Assembly (NCBI GenBank): GCA_016703545.1
Contig: JADJBX010000002.1
Location: forward strand, 548,549 to 612,548
Source: Candidatus Amarobacillus elongatus
GTDB lineage: Bacteria; Chloroflexota; Dehalococcoidia; Tepidiformales; Tepidiformaceae
Direction of reading: 5' to 3'
Length of the DNA: 64,000 nucleotides
Shown here in pieces: positions 1 through 8,062 of this stretch (its first letter is position 1; every line of letters starts with the position of its first letter). The position numbers and the translations under genes were made by a program. Under the pieces are notes generated by a model. The model saw nothing but the letters and a program-made list of their open reading frames with translations, searched no databases and had not been told where the DNA came from.

Positions 1-342
1 GGGCAGAACTGCGACGTCGCTCTTCGGAAAGCGGTAGACGCGCTCTTCGAACCCGATCTCCCAGCCATCGTCGAGCTCCGTGATCCGCAGGTGGCGGCTC
101 TCGCGCTGGAGCAGGAACTTGTGGTCCAGCGCCTCGGCCAGCTCGCGTGCGAGCCGCTTGAGCTCGCCGAAGTCCCAGACCCATGCGTCTTCGGCCAGAT
201 CCCCTTCGATCTCAAGGAAGATGTCGTAGTTGTGGCCATGGAGGGGTTCGCACGTCCCCCGGAAGGTGGCCATGTGGGCGGCGGCGAAGCGGAGGCGGTT
301 GCGTTCGACGGAGACGCGGCGAGTCACGGACATGCGGGGCAT
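1..342 (-). CDS. 6-pyruvoyl-tetrahydropterin synthase / QueD family protein, C-terminus cut by window edge
   Basis: About 114 codons are visible before the window edge removes the C-terminus. The N-terminal part shows the family zinc site and catalytic region: an AAH segment near residue 22, then CEPLHGHNY, giving the Cys before LHGH and the two His of HGH. A later DHKFL segment also fits the PTPS/QueD fold. QueD enzymes make 6-carboxytetrahydropterin in the queuosine/7-deazapurine pathway; other members act in tetrahydropterin synthesis, and the visible part does not decide between them. Start: ATG at 342 or the in-frame ATG at 333; neither has a clear ribosome site. It is divergent from the P-loop gene that follows. 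Confidence 0.82.
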   Translation of the reverse strand, partial: MPRMSVTRRVSVERNRLRFAAAHMATFRGTCEPLHGHNYDIFLEIEGDLAEDAWVWDFGELKRLARELAEALDHKFLLQRESRHLRITELDDGWEIGFEERVYRFPKSDVAVLP

Positions 343-435
343 GGTAGAGGCCCCAATGGCTGCCCGCGAGAACCCGATCCTTGCCGGAACTCGTGAACCT
401 CTGCACAATCCGCAGAGGCGCGTCCTGCGCCCGGG

Positions 436-1296
436 ATGCGTTCCATGGCGATCGTCGTTGTCACTTCGGCCACGCCCGGCGCCGGCAAGACCGGTGTCGC
501 TACCGCAATCGCCCGGCACTATGCCTACCAGGGCCGCCCCGTGCGGCTGGTCCGGCTCGCCGGCGAAGGAAGCGCCGAGGCCGATGCCGCGCAGTTCGGC
601 TCTCTCGCCTTCGCGCCCGGCTCCGCCAGCACCCCCGTGAGCACCGCTCCCGCCGATAGCGAAGGCACGCTCACGGTCATCGAAGCCGATGCCGCCGCCG
701 CCAACATCCCCGGCGCGGTCGTCGTGCTGGTCGCGCGCGGCGAAGCGCCGAAGAGCGCGCCCGCCGGACTCAAGCCCGCCGCCACCATCGTCACGGATGT
801 CCCGAAGGCGAACGTGCCCGCCGCTCCAGGCGCCACGATCGTGCTTGCGGAGGACCAGACGCTCGCCGGCTTCAGCATCGAAGAGGCCCGCGTGGCCCTC
901 AACGCCGACATCATCGTCCAGGGCGACGACATGAACGCGACCTGCGACCACCTGGTCGTTGCGCCGATTAGCTCCGATGCCGGCCAGACGTACTTCCGCC
1001 GCTTCCCCTCCAAGGCCGTCGTGGTGCGCTTCGACAAGACGGACATGCACCTCGCGGCCATGCAGGCCGCCCCCGAGTGCCTCATCCTCACCGGCGGCAG
1101 GCAGCCCTCGGGGTACCTCTTCGATGCGGCCGGCGCCCGCGGCATTCCCGTGCTGCTGTCGCGGACCGACACGGAGAACACCGTGATTGCGCTCGAGGGC
1201 ATCTTCGACAGGACTCGGTTCCAGGGTGAGCGCAAGCTGGATCGCATGGCCGCACTGCTCGAATCCACCGGCCTCTGGGACGCGCTCGCGATCTAA
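436..1296 (+). CDS. P-loop / DRTGG domain protein
   Basis: 286 residues. The N-terminus carries a P-loop-like motif (TPGAGKTGVA, residues 13-22) of the kind found in BioD/ParA-like ATPases. The C-terminal half resembles a DRTGG domain (roughly residues 165-260), with an ECLILTGG segment and a following IPVLLSRTDTENTV stretch. DRTGG domains occur in phosphotransacetylases and CBS-domain pyrophosphatases and are thought to be regulatory. The middle (residues 60-150) is Ala/Pro-rich and poorly conserved in appearance, so an adenylate-binding or phosphotransacetylase-related role is only a guess. ATG at 445 is an alternative start. It stands alone, divergent from the QueD-like gene. Confidence 0.75.
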   Translation: MRSMAIVVVTSATPGAGKTGVATAIARHYAYQGRPVRLVRLAGEGSAEADAAQFGSLAFAPGSASTPVSTAPADSEGTLTVIEADAAAANIPGAVVVLVARGEAPKSAPAGLKPAATIVTDVPKANVPAAPGATIVLAEDQTLAGFSIEEARVALNADIIVQGDDMNATCDHLVVAPISSDAGQTYFRRFPSKAVVVRFDKTDMHLAAMQAAPECLILTGGRQPSGYLFDAAGARGIPVLLSRTDTENTVIALEGIFDRTRFQGERKLDRMAALLESTGLWDALAI

Positions 1297-1321
1297 CCGG
1301 GTCCGAATGGCATTCGCGTTT

Positions 1322-1335
1322 CGCGACATGTCGCG
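1322..1335. promoter_or_regulatory. 14-bp perfect palindrome upstream of the WYL regulator
   Basis: CGCGACATGTCGCG is a perfect 14-bp palindrome in the gap between the DRTGG gene and the WYL regulator. It lies about 170 bp before the regulator start. It could be an operator, but no second copy was noticed and no regulator can be assigned. Confidence 0.3.
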
Positions 1336-1505
1336 TCGCGCGTGGGCTGTCGCGAGCACGTCGCCCGCCGTCCATCGGCCGTGCGGTTTCGGATCCATTA
1401 CGAAGCGGCGCTCTATTCGAAAGATCACAGTCATCCCGATCTTGCGGACGTAGACTTCCGCCGTACCGCGACGAAGTTCGGCGTCTTGCGGTGTGGAGTG
1501 ATGGC

Positions 1506-2462
1506 ATGGCTGACGTTGTCTCCCATGAGCGGCGACAAGAGCTGGCGCGGCTGCTGCACGAGCGGCGATGGAAGCCGCCCGAGCTCGCCCAGCGTTTCGG
1601 CTGCAGCGTCCGGACCGTGCAGCGCGACCTTGAGTACTTCGGCGACGAAATGGGCGAGCCCGTCCCCATGGACGACGCCGGCTATTACCTGAATCCCGGC
1701 ATGCACCCCGTCCCGTCGGTCTCGCTCACCACGCACGAGGCGCGGGCGCTCCTCTTCGCCATGCGCCTCTTCCTACGCAACGCGGACGAGCTGGACGAAG
1801 ATGGGCTGTCGCTGCTGGGGAAGCTGGGGGCGGCGTTCCCGGGCGTGATGGCGAACTACGCCCACCTCACCGCCGACGAGCTGCGCCAGCGCCCGCAGAA
1901 CCCGCTCCGCGCGGGCATCCTGCGGCGGCTCACCGAGGCCTGGATCTCGCGACGGACGGTGCTGCTCAGCTACACCTCACCCGGCCGGCGGGCGCGCACG
2001 CTCACCTTCGATCCGTACTTGATGGAGCCGGGGAGGGCGAACGCCACCGCCTACGCCATCGGCTACAGCCACGAGCACGGCGAAGTGCGAACGTTCGCCA
2101 TCGACCGCATCCGGAGCTGCGAGTACACACGCCACGGCTTCGCACCCGTGGACGTCGCGGCGACCGTCGAGCGCATGTCCCTGAGCTGGAGCGGCATCGT
2201 CAGCCAGGAGGGGCAGGAGCACGTGGTCGTCGACTTTGCGCCCGCGGTGTCGCAGCGGGTGCGCGAGAGCTCGTGGCACCCCTCGCGCCGCTTCGAGGAG
2301 CTGCCCGGTGGCGGCCTGCGGCTGTCGCTCACACTCCCGGTGCTGTTCGACTTCGTGCCGTGGGTGCTGGGATGGGGTGCGGAGGCGCGCGTGGTGGCGC
2401 CGGATTCCCTGCGCGAGCAGATTGGCGAGCAGGTGAAGCTCGCGGCCAGCCAGTACGCCTGA
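1506..2462 (+). CDS. HTH/WYL-domain transcriptional regulator
   Basis: 318 residues from ATG 1506; a GTG five codons upstream (1491) is possible but adds no conserved sequence. Residues 5-60 form an HTH_11-like winged helix (RRQELARLLHERRW, then a recognition-helix region RFGCSVRTVQRDLEYFG), followed by a WYL domain around residues 130-215 (RRTVLLSYTSPGRR and YAIGYSHEHGEVRTFAIDRI). A WYL C-terminal extension follows. WYL regulators commonly sense nucleic acid or ligands and control DNA-repair, metabolic or defence genes; the target here is unknown. It is monocistronic and ends at a strong bidirectional hairpin. Confidence 0.88.
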   Translation: MADVVSHERRQELARLLHERRWKPPELAQRFGCSVRTVQRDLEYFGDEMGEPVPMDDAGYYLNPGMHPVPSVSLTTHEARALLFAMRLFLRNADELDEDGLSLLGKLGAAFPGVMANYAHLTADELRQRPQNPLRAGILRRLTEAWISRRTVLLSYTSPGRRARTLTFDPYLMEPGRANATAYAIGYSHEHGEVRTFAIDRIRSCEYTRHGFAPVDVAATVERMSLSWSGIVSQEGQEHVVVDFAPAVSQRVRESSWHPSRRFEELPGGGLRLSLTLPVLFDFVPWVLGWGAEARVVAPDSLREQIGEQVKLAASQYA

Positions 2463-2479
2463 CGCGGCGAGCAGGCAAA

Positions 2480-2509
2480 GAAGCGGGGTGGCCGATGCCA
2501 CCCCGCTTC
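2480..2509. terminator. Bidirectional terminator hairpin
   Basis: Perfect 13-bp stem GAAGCGGGGTGGC / GCCACCCCGCTTC with a CGAT loop, placed between the convergent WYL regulator and A-type Fe-S carrier genes. There is no long T tract, only GTTC. Confidence 0.7.
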
Positions 2510-2534
2510 GTTCAGGTGCCGGGGAATGGACCGC

Positions 2535-2915
2535 CTAGCAGCAGCGGCGGGCTTCGCCCGAGCCGTCCTCGGTCTGGAAGCTCGAACCGCAGGCGCAGCT
2601 CTTGACGGCGTTCGGGTTGAAGATGCTGAAGCCGCTCTTCATGATGTCATCGACATAATCGATCTCGGCGCCCTGTAGGTACTGCGCGCTCTCGGGATCG
2701 ATGACGATCTTCACGCCGGACTGCATGAGGATGATGTCGTCCTCTTCGGCGCTGCGGGCGAGGGCCATGCCGTACTGGTAGCCGGAGCAACCGCCGCCGG
2801 CGACAAACACGCGGAGCGCGCCGTCGGTCAGTTCGCGGGCCTCGAGCAGCGCCTTCGCCTTTTCGGCGGCCTTGTCAGTGATGTTCACCAGGACTTCCGT
2901 CTGGGTAGCTTCCAT
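2535..2915 (-). CDS. A-type iron-sulfur carrier (HesB/IscA/ErpA family)
   Basis: 126 residues. It carries the three family cysteines: one in GGGCSGYQYG and two in SCACGSSF near the C-terminus. A-type carriers bind an Fe-S cluster or iron and deliver it to apo-proteins; here the probable source is the SUF operon 6 kb downstream. The start is ATG 2915, preceded by a GAGGGA ribosome site; the frame is open further upstream but has no family sequence there. The protein ends in an unusual double Cys (RRCC) beyond the normal family end. The upstream leader contains an 8-bp GGCCCGAG/CTCGGGCC stem. ErpA and IscA cannot be separated from sequence alone. Confidence 0.92.
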   Translation of the reverse strand: MEATQTEVLVNITDKAAEKAKALLEARELTDGALRVFVAGGGCSGYQYGMALARSAEEDDIILMQSGVKIVIDPESAQYLQGAEIDYVDDIMKSGFSIFNPNAVKSCACGSSFQTEDGSGEARRCC

Positions 2916-3074
2916 TGAATCCCTCAGTGTTCTCGGGCCGCGCCCGGGGAGGATGTCCGGCCCGAGCCCTTGGGCCGCTATTGAAAGCATAGCGTTTCCT
3001 GCGGGAACGCGTCTACGGGCGTGACACGGTTCGCCTTTCCCGTCCCGTGCCCGGATCCCTTCCCGGCCGCGCAC

Positions 3075-3965
3075 TCAGACGGTGATGGTGCCGCGCAGGA
3101 CCGTTACCGCGCTCCCCGCGATGCGGATACCCGTCGGCTCATCGCCCTCGGCGTCGACTTCGACCGCGACGACCCCGGGCCGGCCCATCAGGTGACCCTG
3201 TTCGACCGTGTACGCCGGCGAACGCACGAGCCCATACATCCAGAGGTAGGCCGCCATTGCTCCGCTCGCGCTGCCCGTGACCGGGTCCTCCAGCGGCCCG
3301 CCGTTCGCGAGGAAGTGCCGCGAGTGGGCCCGGTTCGCCGGGTCCAGCGTCTCCAGCGTGAACGCGTGCAGGCTGAAGAACCGCCCAGTGTTCTCAAGGT
3401 CGGCAAGGTGCCCATAGTCCGGGCGGATCCGCCGCAACGACTCCAACGACCGTACTGGCACCATGCATTGGGGCGTCCCCGTGCTCACCACCTGCACGGG
3501 CATGTCGGGGAGGAGGTCATCGACGCCGATGCCCAGCGCCTGGGCGACGGTCGCGCGGTCCATTCGGCGGGCAAACTCAGGCCGCGCCTGCGTCATGACC
3601 ACGCGCACGTTCCCGGCAGCGTCGCGCTCCAGGTCCACCGGCAGCACGCCCACGTTGAGCTCCTGCGTCACCCGCGCCCGTCCGCTGGAGAGGTCGATGC
3701 GGCCCTCGTCGGCGAGGGTGAACATCGTCGCGATGGTGGGGTGCCCGGCGAGTGGGATCTCCTTCTGCGGCGTGAAGAACCGCACCCGGAAGGTCGCGTT
3801 TGACGAGGGGAAGACGAAGGCGGTTTCGCTGAGGTTCATCTCGCGCGCGATCGCCTGCATGCGAACGTCGTCCAACCCATCGGCCCGAGAGACCACCGCG
3901 CAGGGGTTGCCGGCGTACCGCTCCTGGGTGAACGCATCGACGACGACGATGGAATACTCGGTCAT
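3075..3965 (-). CDS. PhzF family isomerase/epimerase-like protein
   Basis: 296 residues, normal for the family. The N-terminal signature is clear: VDAFTQERYAGNPCAVV, then NLSETAFVF, whose Glu corresponds to the catalytic acid of PhzF. The second half repeats the diaminopimelate-epimerase-like fold, with DPVTGSASGAMAAYL as the conserved second-domain motif. Most PhzF-family proteins outside phenazine clusters have unknown substrates, and no phenazine genes are nearby. Start ATG 3965 has a TATTCT -10 (3972-3977, preceded by TGC) only 6 bp upstream, suggesting a leaderless transcript. Convergent with nothing; its promoter backs onto the small Cys-rich gene. Confidence 0.9.
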   Translation of the reverse strand: MTEYSIVVVDAFTQERYAGNPCAVVSRADGLDDVRMQAIAREMNLSETAFVFPSSNATFRVRFFTPQKEIPLAGHPTIATMFTLADEGRIDLSSGRARVTQELNVGVLPVDLERDAAGNVRVVMTQARPEFARRMDRATVAQALGIGVDDLLPDMPVQVVSTGTPQCMVPVRSLESLRRIRPDYGHLADLENTGRFFSLHAFTLETLDPANRAHSRHFLANGGPLEDPVTGSASGAMAAYLWMYGLVRSPAYTVEQGHLMGRPGVVAVEVDAEGDEPTGIRIAGSAVTVLRGTITV

Positions 3966-4033
3966 ATGCGGAGAATAGCAGAGCGCCGGGCGCCGCTGGC
4001 GGGGCCGCCCCGCCCGTTCTACCCTGACGAGGA

Positions 4034-4357
4034 ATGGGACACCGGAAGCAGCGCAAGCGGGAACGGCGGGCGAACCAGCGCGATGGTTGGCCTGCCCAGG
4101 GGTACGCCCTCCAGGATCCGGGGGACGATCCCGTCCCCTTCGCGCCCGCGTTCGCACCGCCCGACGACCTGTTCAACCCCTGGGGCGAACGGGGATCGCT
4201 GCTCGGGCGCGCCCCGGCCAAAGCCTGCGGTCAGTGCCGCGAGTTTATCGAGGATCGTGATGGCGGGCGGGGCAGCTGCCTGCACCCCGGGAGCGGCATC
4301 GCCTTCCCCTGGACCGACACGCCGGGGTGCGATTTCCATGCCCCGCGGCGCCGCTGA
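4034..4357 (+). CDS. Small conserved-looking protein with four-cysteine motif
   Basis: 107 residues, not recognised. The N-terminus is strongly basic (GHRKQRKRERRANQRDGW). The C-terminal third holds C-x2-C (ACGQCREF), then a Cys in GSCLHPG and one in PGCDFHAP, a plausible zinc or Fe-S site. The composition and the spacing of the cysteines argue for a real gene rather than a chance frame. It is divergent from the PhzF gene; a possible TACCCT -10 lies 8 bp before the ATG. Function unknown. Confidence 0.55.
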   Translation: MGHRKQRKRERRANQRDGWPAQGYALQDPGDDPVPFAPAFAPPDDLFNPWGERGSLLGRAPAKACGQCREFIEDRDGGRGSCLHPGSGIAFPWTDTPGCDFHAPRRR

Positions 4358-4446
4358 GAGCCCGCCGCGAAAAGCACCGAGTCAAATCGGCATTACAGTT
4401 TTCTCGCACGGGAAGTTCCTCGAACTCGGACGCGACGTAACGTCCG

Positions 4447-4493
4447 CTACCAGATCTTGTAGCCGGGGGTTGACGCCCTACTACATCTGGGGG
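4447..4493 (+). promoter_or_regulatory. Tandem NrdR boxes with embedded promoter upstream of nrdR
   Basis: Box 1, CTACCAGATCTTGTAG (4447-4462), is a 16-bp near-palindrome (14 of 16 positions symmetric). Box 2, CTACTACATCTGGGGG (4478-4493), matches box 1 at 11 of 16 positions. They are exactly 31 bp apart, about three helical turns, the usual geometry of paired NrdR boxes. A -35-like TTGACG (4470-4475) lies between them and box 2 fills the 17-bp spacer to a weak GACGAT (4493-4498), so NrdR bound here would block the promoter. Confidence 0.75.
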
Positions 4494-4557
4494 ACGATGC
4501 GCGTCGTTCCGGTGCAAATGCTAAAGGGACTAATCAAACGCTCAGGAATTATGGCGA

Positions 4558-5121
4558 GTGCGCTGCCCTTACTGCCACGCCCGCGATACCCGCGTCACTG
4601 ATAGCCGAGCGAGCGACGACGGCATCCGCCGGCGCCGCCAGTGCGTGGTCTGTGGGGAACGGTTCAGCACCGTCGAATCCGTCCAGCTCTCCGTCGTCCA
4701 GATCATAAAACGTGATGGCCGCCGGGAGGATTTCAACCGCGAAAAGCTGCTCGCCGGCCTCCGCAAGGCCTGCAGCAAGCGCCAGGTCTCCGTCGCCGAA
4801 CTCGAACTTATGGTCGCCGAAATCGAGGCACAGGTCGTCGCTGACGGCCGCGCCGAGATCCCGTCCACGTTCGTTGGCGAACTCGCCATGGACGCCCTGC
4901 GCAAGGTCGACCACATCGCCTACGTACGGTTCGCCTCCGTCTACCGTCCCTTCAGCGACATCGCCTCCCTCAAGGAGTTCGTGATTGCGGTCGAGGAGGG
5001 ACGCGTCGCGACCCACGAGGAGAAGACGCTCCAGCTCGCGCTCCCCGGAACGGACGGCGATGCCGCCCGTCCGCGGCTTTTCGACGATGCCGGCGGCACC
5101 ATCACGGGCGCCGCGGGATGA
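4558..5121 (+). CDS. nrdR: Transcriptional repressor NrdR
   Basis: 187 residues from GTG 4558. The zinc ribbon is complete: CPYC near the N-terminus and CVVCGERF about 28 residues later. The ATP-cone domain follows (RREDFNREKLLAGLRKAC, then RKVDHIAYVRFASVYRPF). NrdR binds ATP/dATP and represses ribonucleotide reductase genes when dATP is high. The tail of about 35 residues after the ATP-cone is longer than in many family members. It is the first gene of a probable nrdR-unknown-nrdJ operon, and its own promoter carries tandem NrdR boxes, so autorepression is likely. Confidence 0.95.
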   Translation: MRCPYCHARDTRVTDSRASDDGIRRRRQCVVCGERFSTVESVQLSVVQIIKRDGRREDFNREKLLAGLRKACSKRQVSVAELELMVAEIEAQVVADGRAEIPSTFVGELAMDALRKVDHIAYVRFASVYRPFSDIASLKEFVIAVEEGRVATHEEKTLQLALPGTDGDAARPRLFDDAGGTITGAAG

Positions 5122-5444
5122 AGATCTGGGAAGTGCACGCGATGCGCCTGGACGGTGCCATTCGAACCACCCCGGACGGCGAGGCCGATGTCGCGGGCCT
5201 CGTCTTCTCCGAAAAGGGGTACCTGCTCGCGGTGCGGGACTTCCGCCCGCACGAGCTGGTCGACATGGTCCGCCGCGACGGTGAAGCCGCGACCATTGAG
5301 CGCCTGCTGCGCCACTACGGCAGCGAAGAGTCCATCGCCGCCGCGGGCGGGCGCCAGCTCATCGCGAACCGCGGTGGGTCCATGGCGCCAGGCCTGGTCC
5401 TTCGCCGCAATGACGAAGTGTCCGAAGTGGCGGGGCGCGTATGA
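5118..5444 (+). CDS. Unknown 108-residue protein between nrdR and nrdJ
   Basis: 108 residues, not recognised. Its ATG overlaps the nrdR stop in an ATGA junction, which argues for translational coupling and a real gene. No membrane segment, signal peptide or cysteine motif is visible. The sequence is mixed charged/hydrophobic (LVFSEKGYLLAVRDFRPHEL, then HYGSEESIAAAGG), suggesting a small soluble alpha/beta protein. Its place between the NrdR repressor and the reductase suggests a link to nucleotide reduction, cobalamin use or regulation, but this is inference from position only. Confidence 0.65.
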   Translation: MKIWEVHAMRLDGAIRTTPDGEADVAGLVFSEKGYLLAVRDFRPHELVDMVRRDGEAATIERLLRHYGSEESIAAAGGRQLIANRGGSMAPGLVLRRNDEVSEVAGRV

Positions 5445-5490
5445 GCGACGGTGACGTCCTGGCGAGGCCGGGAACGCGACTGGTTTTCTG

Positions 5491-5509
5491 CGAACGAATG
5501 TTCTAGAAT
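5491..5509 (+). promoter_or_regulatory. LexA/SOS-type box overlapping the nrdJ -10 element
   Basis: CGAACGAATGTTCT (5491-5504) matches the Gram-positive/actinobacterial SOS box CGAACRNRYGTTYC at 13 of 14 positions, including the full GAAC-N4-GTTC core (5492-5503). It directly abuts TAGAAT (5504-5509), a 5-of-6 match to the -10 consensus. No good -35 is present. The start codon lies 39 bp further on. The arrangement predicts DNA-damage-inducible transcription of nrdJ. Confidence 0.6.
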
Positions 5510-5548
5510 GCTTACCCCGGTCTCCGCCGGGACGGGAGGGAATGGTCC

Positions 5549-7947
5549 ATGGTTACAGTGTCCCGCTTTGGACGCGATTCGGGCGCAGGCGATTTCCGCC
5601 CCGCCGAACTCTCTGAAAACGCCGTCGTCGTCATGGAGCGGCGCATTATGGCCCGCGACGCGAACGGCGACGCCCTCGAAACGCCGGACCAGTGCTTCCG
5701 GCGCGTCGCGCGCAACCTGGCCGAGGCCGAGGTGCGCTTCGGGGGCAACGAGGGCGACCGCGCGGCCGCCGAGGAGAGCTTCTACCAGCTCATGGCCTCG
5801 CTCGATTTCCTTCCGAATTCGCCCACGCTCGTGAACGCCGGCCGGGACCTGCAGCAGCTCTCCGCCTGCTTCGTGCTGCCCGTGCCGGATTCGATCGAAG
5901 GCATCTTCGAGGCGGTCAAGCACACCGCGATGATCCACAAGTCGGGCGGCGGCACCGGCTTCGCCTTCTCCCGCCTCCGTCCCGCGAACGACCGTGTGAA
6001 GTCGACGATGGGCGTTGCCAGCGGTCCGGTGTCGTTCATGAAGGTGTTCGACGCGGCCACGGAGGCGATTAAGCAGGGCGGCACGCGCCGGGGCGCCAAC
6101 ATGGGCATCCTCCGCATCGACCACCCCGACATCGACGCCTTCATCGCCATGAAGGCCGACATGACCACGCTCCAGAACTTCAACATCAGCGTCGCCGTGA
6201 CCGATGCCTTCATGAAGGCCGTCGAGCAGGGTACCAACTACGAGGTGATCAACCCCCAGACGGGCGAAGTCGTCGGCTCGCGGCCGGCCCGCGAAGTCTG
6301 GGAGACGATGTTCGCGAACGCCTGGAAGAACGGCGACCCGGGCGTGGTCTTCCTCGACCGCATCAACGCCGGCCGGGCGAACCCGGTCCCGAAGCGCGGC
6401 CCCGTGGAGTCCACGAACCCCTGCGGCGAGCAACCGCTGTACGCGTACGACTCCTGCAACCTTGGCTCGATCAACCTCGGGCAGTTCGTCACCGTCGCCG
6501 GTGGCCAGCGCCAGGTGGACTTCGACCGCCTCGGGCAGGTGGTCCGCCGCTGCGTGCACATGCTCGACAACGTCATCGAAATGAACGTCTACCCGATTCC
6601 CGAAATCGCCGAGACGTCCCACGCGATCCGGCGCATCGGCCTTGGGGTCATGGGCTGGGCCGACATGCTCATCGGCATGCGCATCGCCTACAGCTCGGAC
6701 GCGGCGCTCCAGCTCGCCCGCGACGTGATGGGCTTCATCCAGCGCGAGGCGGATGCCGCCTCCAACCAGCTGGCCATGGTCCGCGGCAACTTCCCGGATT
6801 GGGCGGATTCGATCTACGGCCCGCGCGGCCACGAAGGTCCCCGGCCCATGCGCAATTCGACGCGCACGACCATCGCCCCGACGGGCACGCTCAGCATCAT
6901 CGCCGATTGCTCGGGCGGCATTGAGCCCGTCTTCGCACTCGCCTTCATCCGCTCGCACTACCTCGATAAGAACGACCCGACGAAGCGAACGGAACTTGCC
7001 GAGGTGAGCGGCGCGTTCGAGGAGGTGGCGAAGGCCGAGGGCTTCTACAGCGACGAACTCGTTCGCTTCCTCGCCGAAGGAGGCCATCTCGCCGACCGCG
7101 CGGATGTGCCCCAGTGGGTGAAGGACGTGTTCGTCACCGCGCACGACATCGCCCCCGAATGGCACGTGCGCATGCAGGCCGCGTTCCAGGAGTTCACCGA
7201 CAACGCCGTCTCGAAGACGATCAACTTCCCCAACGAAGCGACGGTCGAGGACGTGCGCACGGCGTACGAGCTCGCGTACCACACCGGCTGCAACGGCATC
7301 ACCATCTACCGCGACGGCTCCCGCGACCTCCAGGTTCTGAAGTTCGCCGAGAAGTCGGACGAGGAGAAGGCCGTCGAGGCTGCGCAGGCGCTCGTGCTTC
7401 AGCACTCGGGCCCCGTGCGCCGCAAGCTCCCCGACGAGCGTGCGGCCATCACCCACAAGTTTCGCGTGGGCGAACAGGAAGGCTACATGACGGTCGGCCT
7501 GTTCGATGATGGCACGCCCGGCGAGGTCTTCATCAACGTCAACAAGCAGGGATCGACCGTCTCCGGCCTGATGGACACCGTCGCCATGCTGACCAGCTAC
7601 GCGCTGCAGTACGGCGTGCCCATCGCCGAACTCGCGAGCAAGCTGAAGAACACCCGTTTCGAACCCAGCGGCCCGACGGGGAACCGCCAGATCCCGATCG
7701 CGACGAGCATCGTGGACTACGTGTTCCGGTACCTGGAGCTGAAGTTCGATGGCAGCCGCGCGGCGACTCAGCCGCCGCTCATCCCGGTCGACCAGGTCGC
7801 TCCCAGCACCTCCGTGGACGAGACCATCAACGTCTACGACGCCAAGGTGCTGAGCGGCGTGGGCTGCCCCGAGTGCGGCGCGGTCCTCTTCTATGGCGAA
7901 GGCTGCCTGACCTGCCGCGGTTGCGGCTACACCAAGTGCGGATGTGA
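5549..7947 (+). CDS. nrdJ: Adenosylcobalamin-dependent (class II) ribonucleotide reductase
   Basis: About 798 residues, normal for the long NrdJ family (TIGR02504 type). Key features: the substrate-site Cys region LQQLSACFVLPVPDS, the radical-site loop NPCGEQPL followed by DSCNLGSINL, TRTTIAPTGTLSIIADCSGG, and the C-terminal redox/zinc cysteines CPECG...GCLTCRGCGYTKC. It reduces ribonucleotides using cobalamin and needs no oxygen. ATG 5549 has a GGGAGGG ribosome site. The reading frame has no stop after the final Cys motif: it runs through a terminator hairpin and on to 8545. A one-base deletion in a G run near 7940 would restore a TGA at 7945-7947, which I take as the true end. Confidence 0.95.
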
Positions 7948-7965
7948 GGGGTTGGTGGTTTGCGT

Positions 7966-7999
7966 GAACCGGGGTGGGCCAATCGGCCCACCCCGGTTC
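7966..7999 (+). terminator. Strong hairpin terminator after nrdJ
   Basis: Perfect 15-bp stem GAACCGGGGTGGGCC / GGCCCACCCCGGTTC with an AATC loop, followed by GTTCTCC. Its position 19 bp after the proposed nrdJ stop supports that stop rather than the open extension. Confidence 0.8.
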
Positions 8000-8062
8000 G
8001 TTCTCCCGGGGCCGCCGGCCACCTGCGGTGTGCGATGTGACCGTCGTGCCGAAGATCCCGGT

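Noticed and set aside
4360..4557. Cobalamin riboswitch upstream of nrdR or nrdJ
   Set aside because: A B12-dependent enzyme made this worth checking, but I could not find a B12-box-like core; the NrdR boxes explain the region better.
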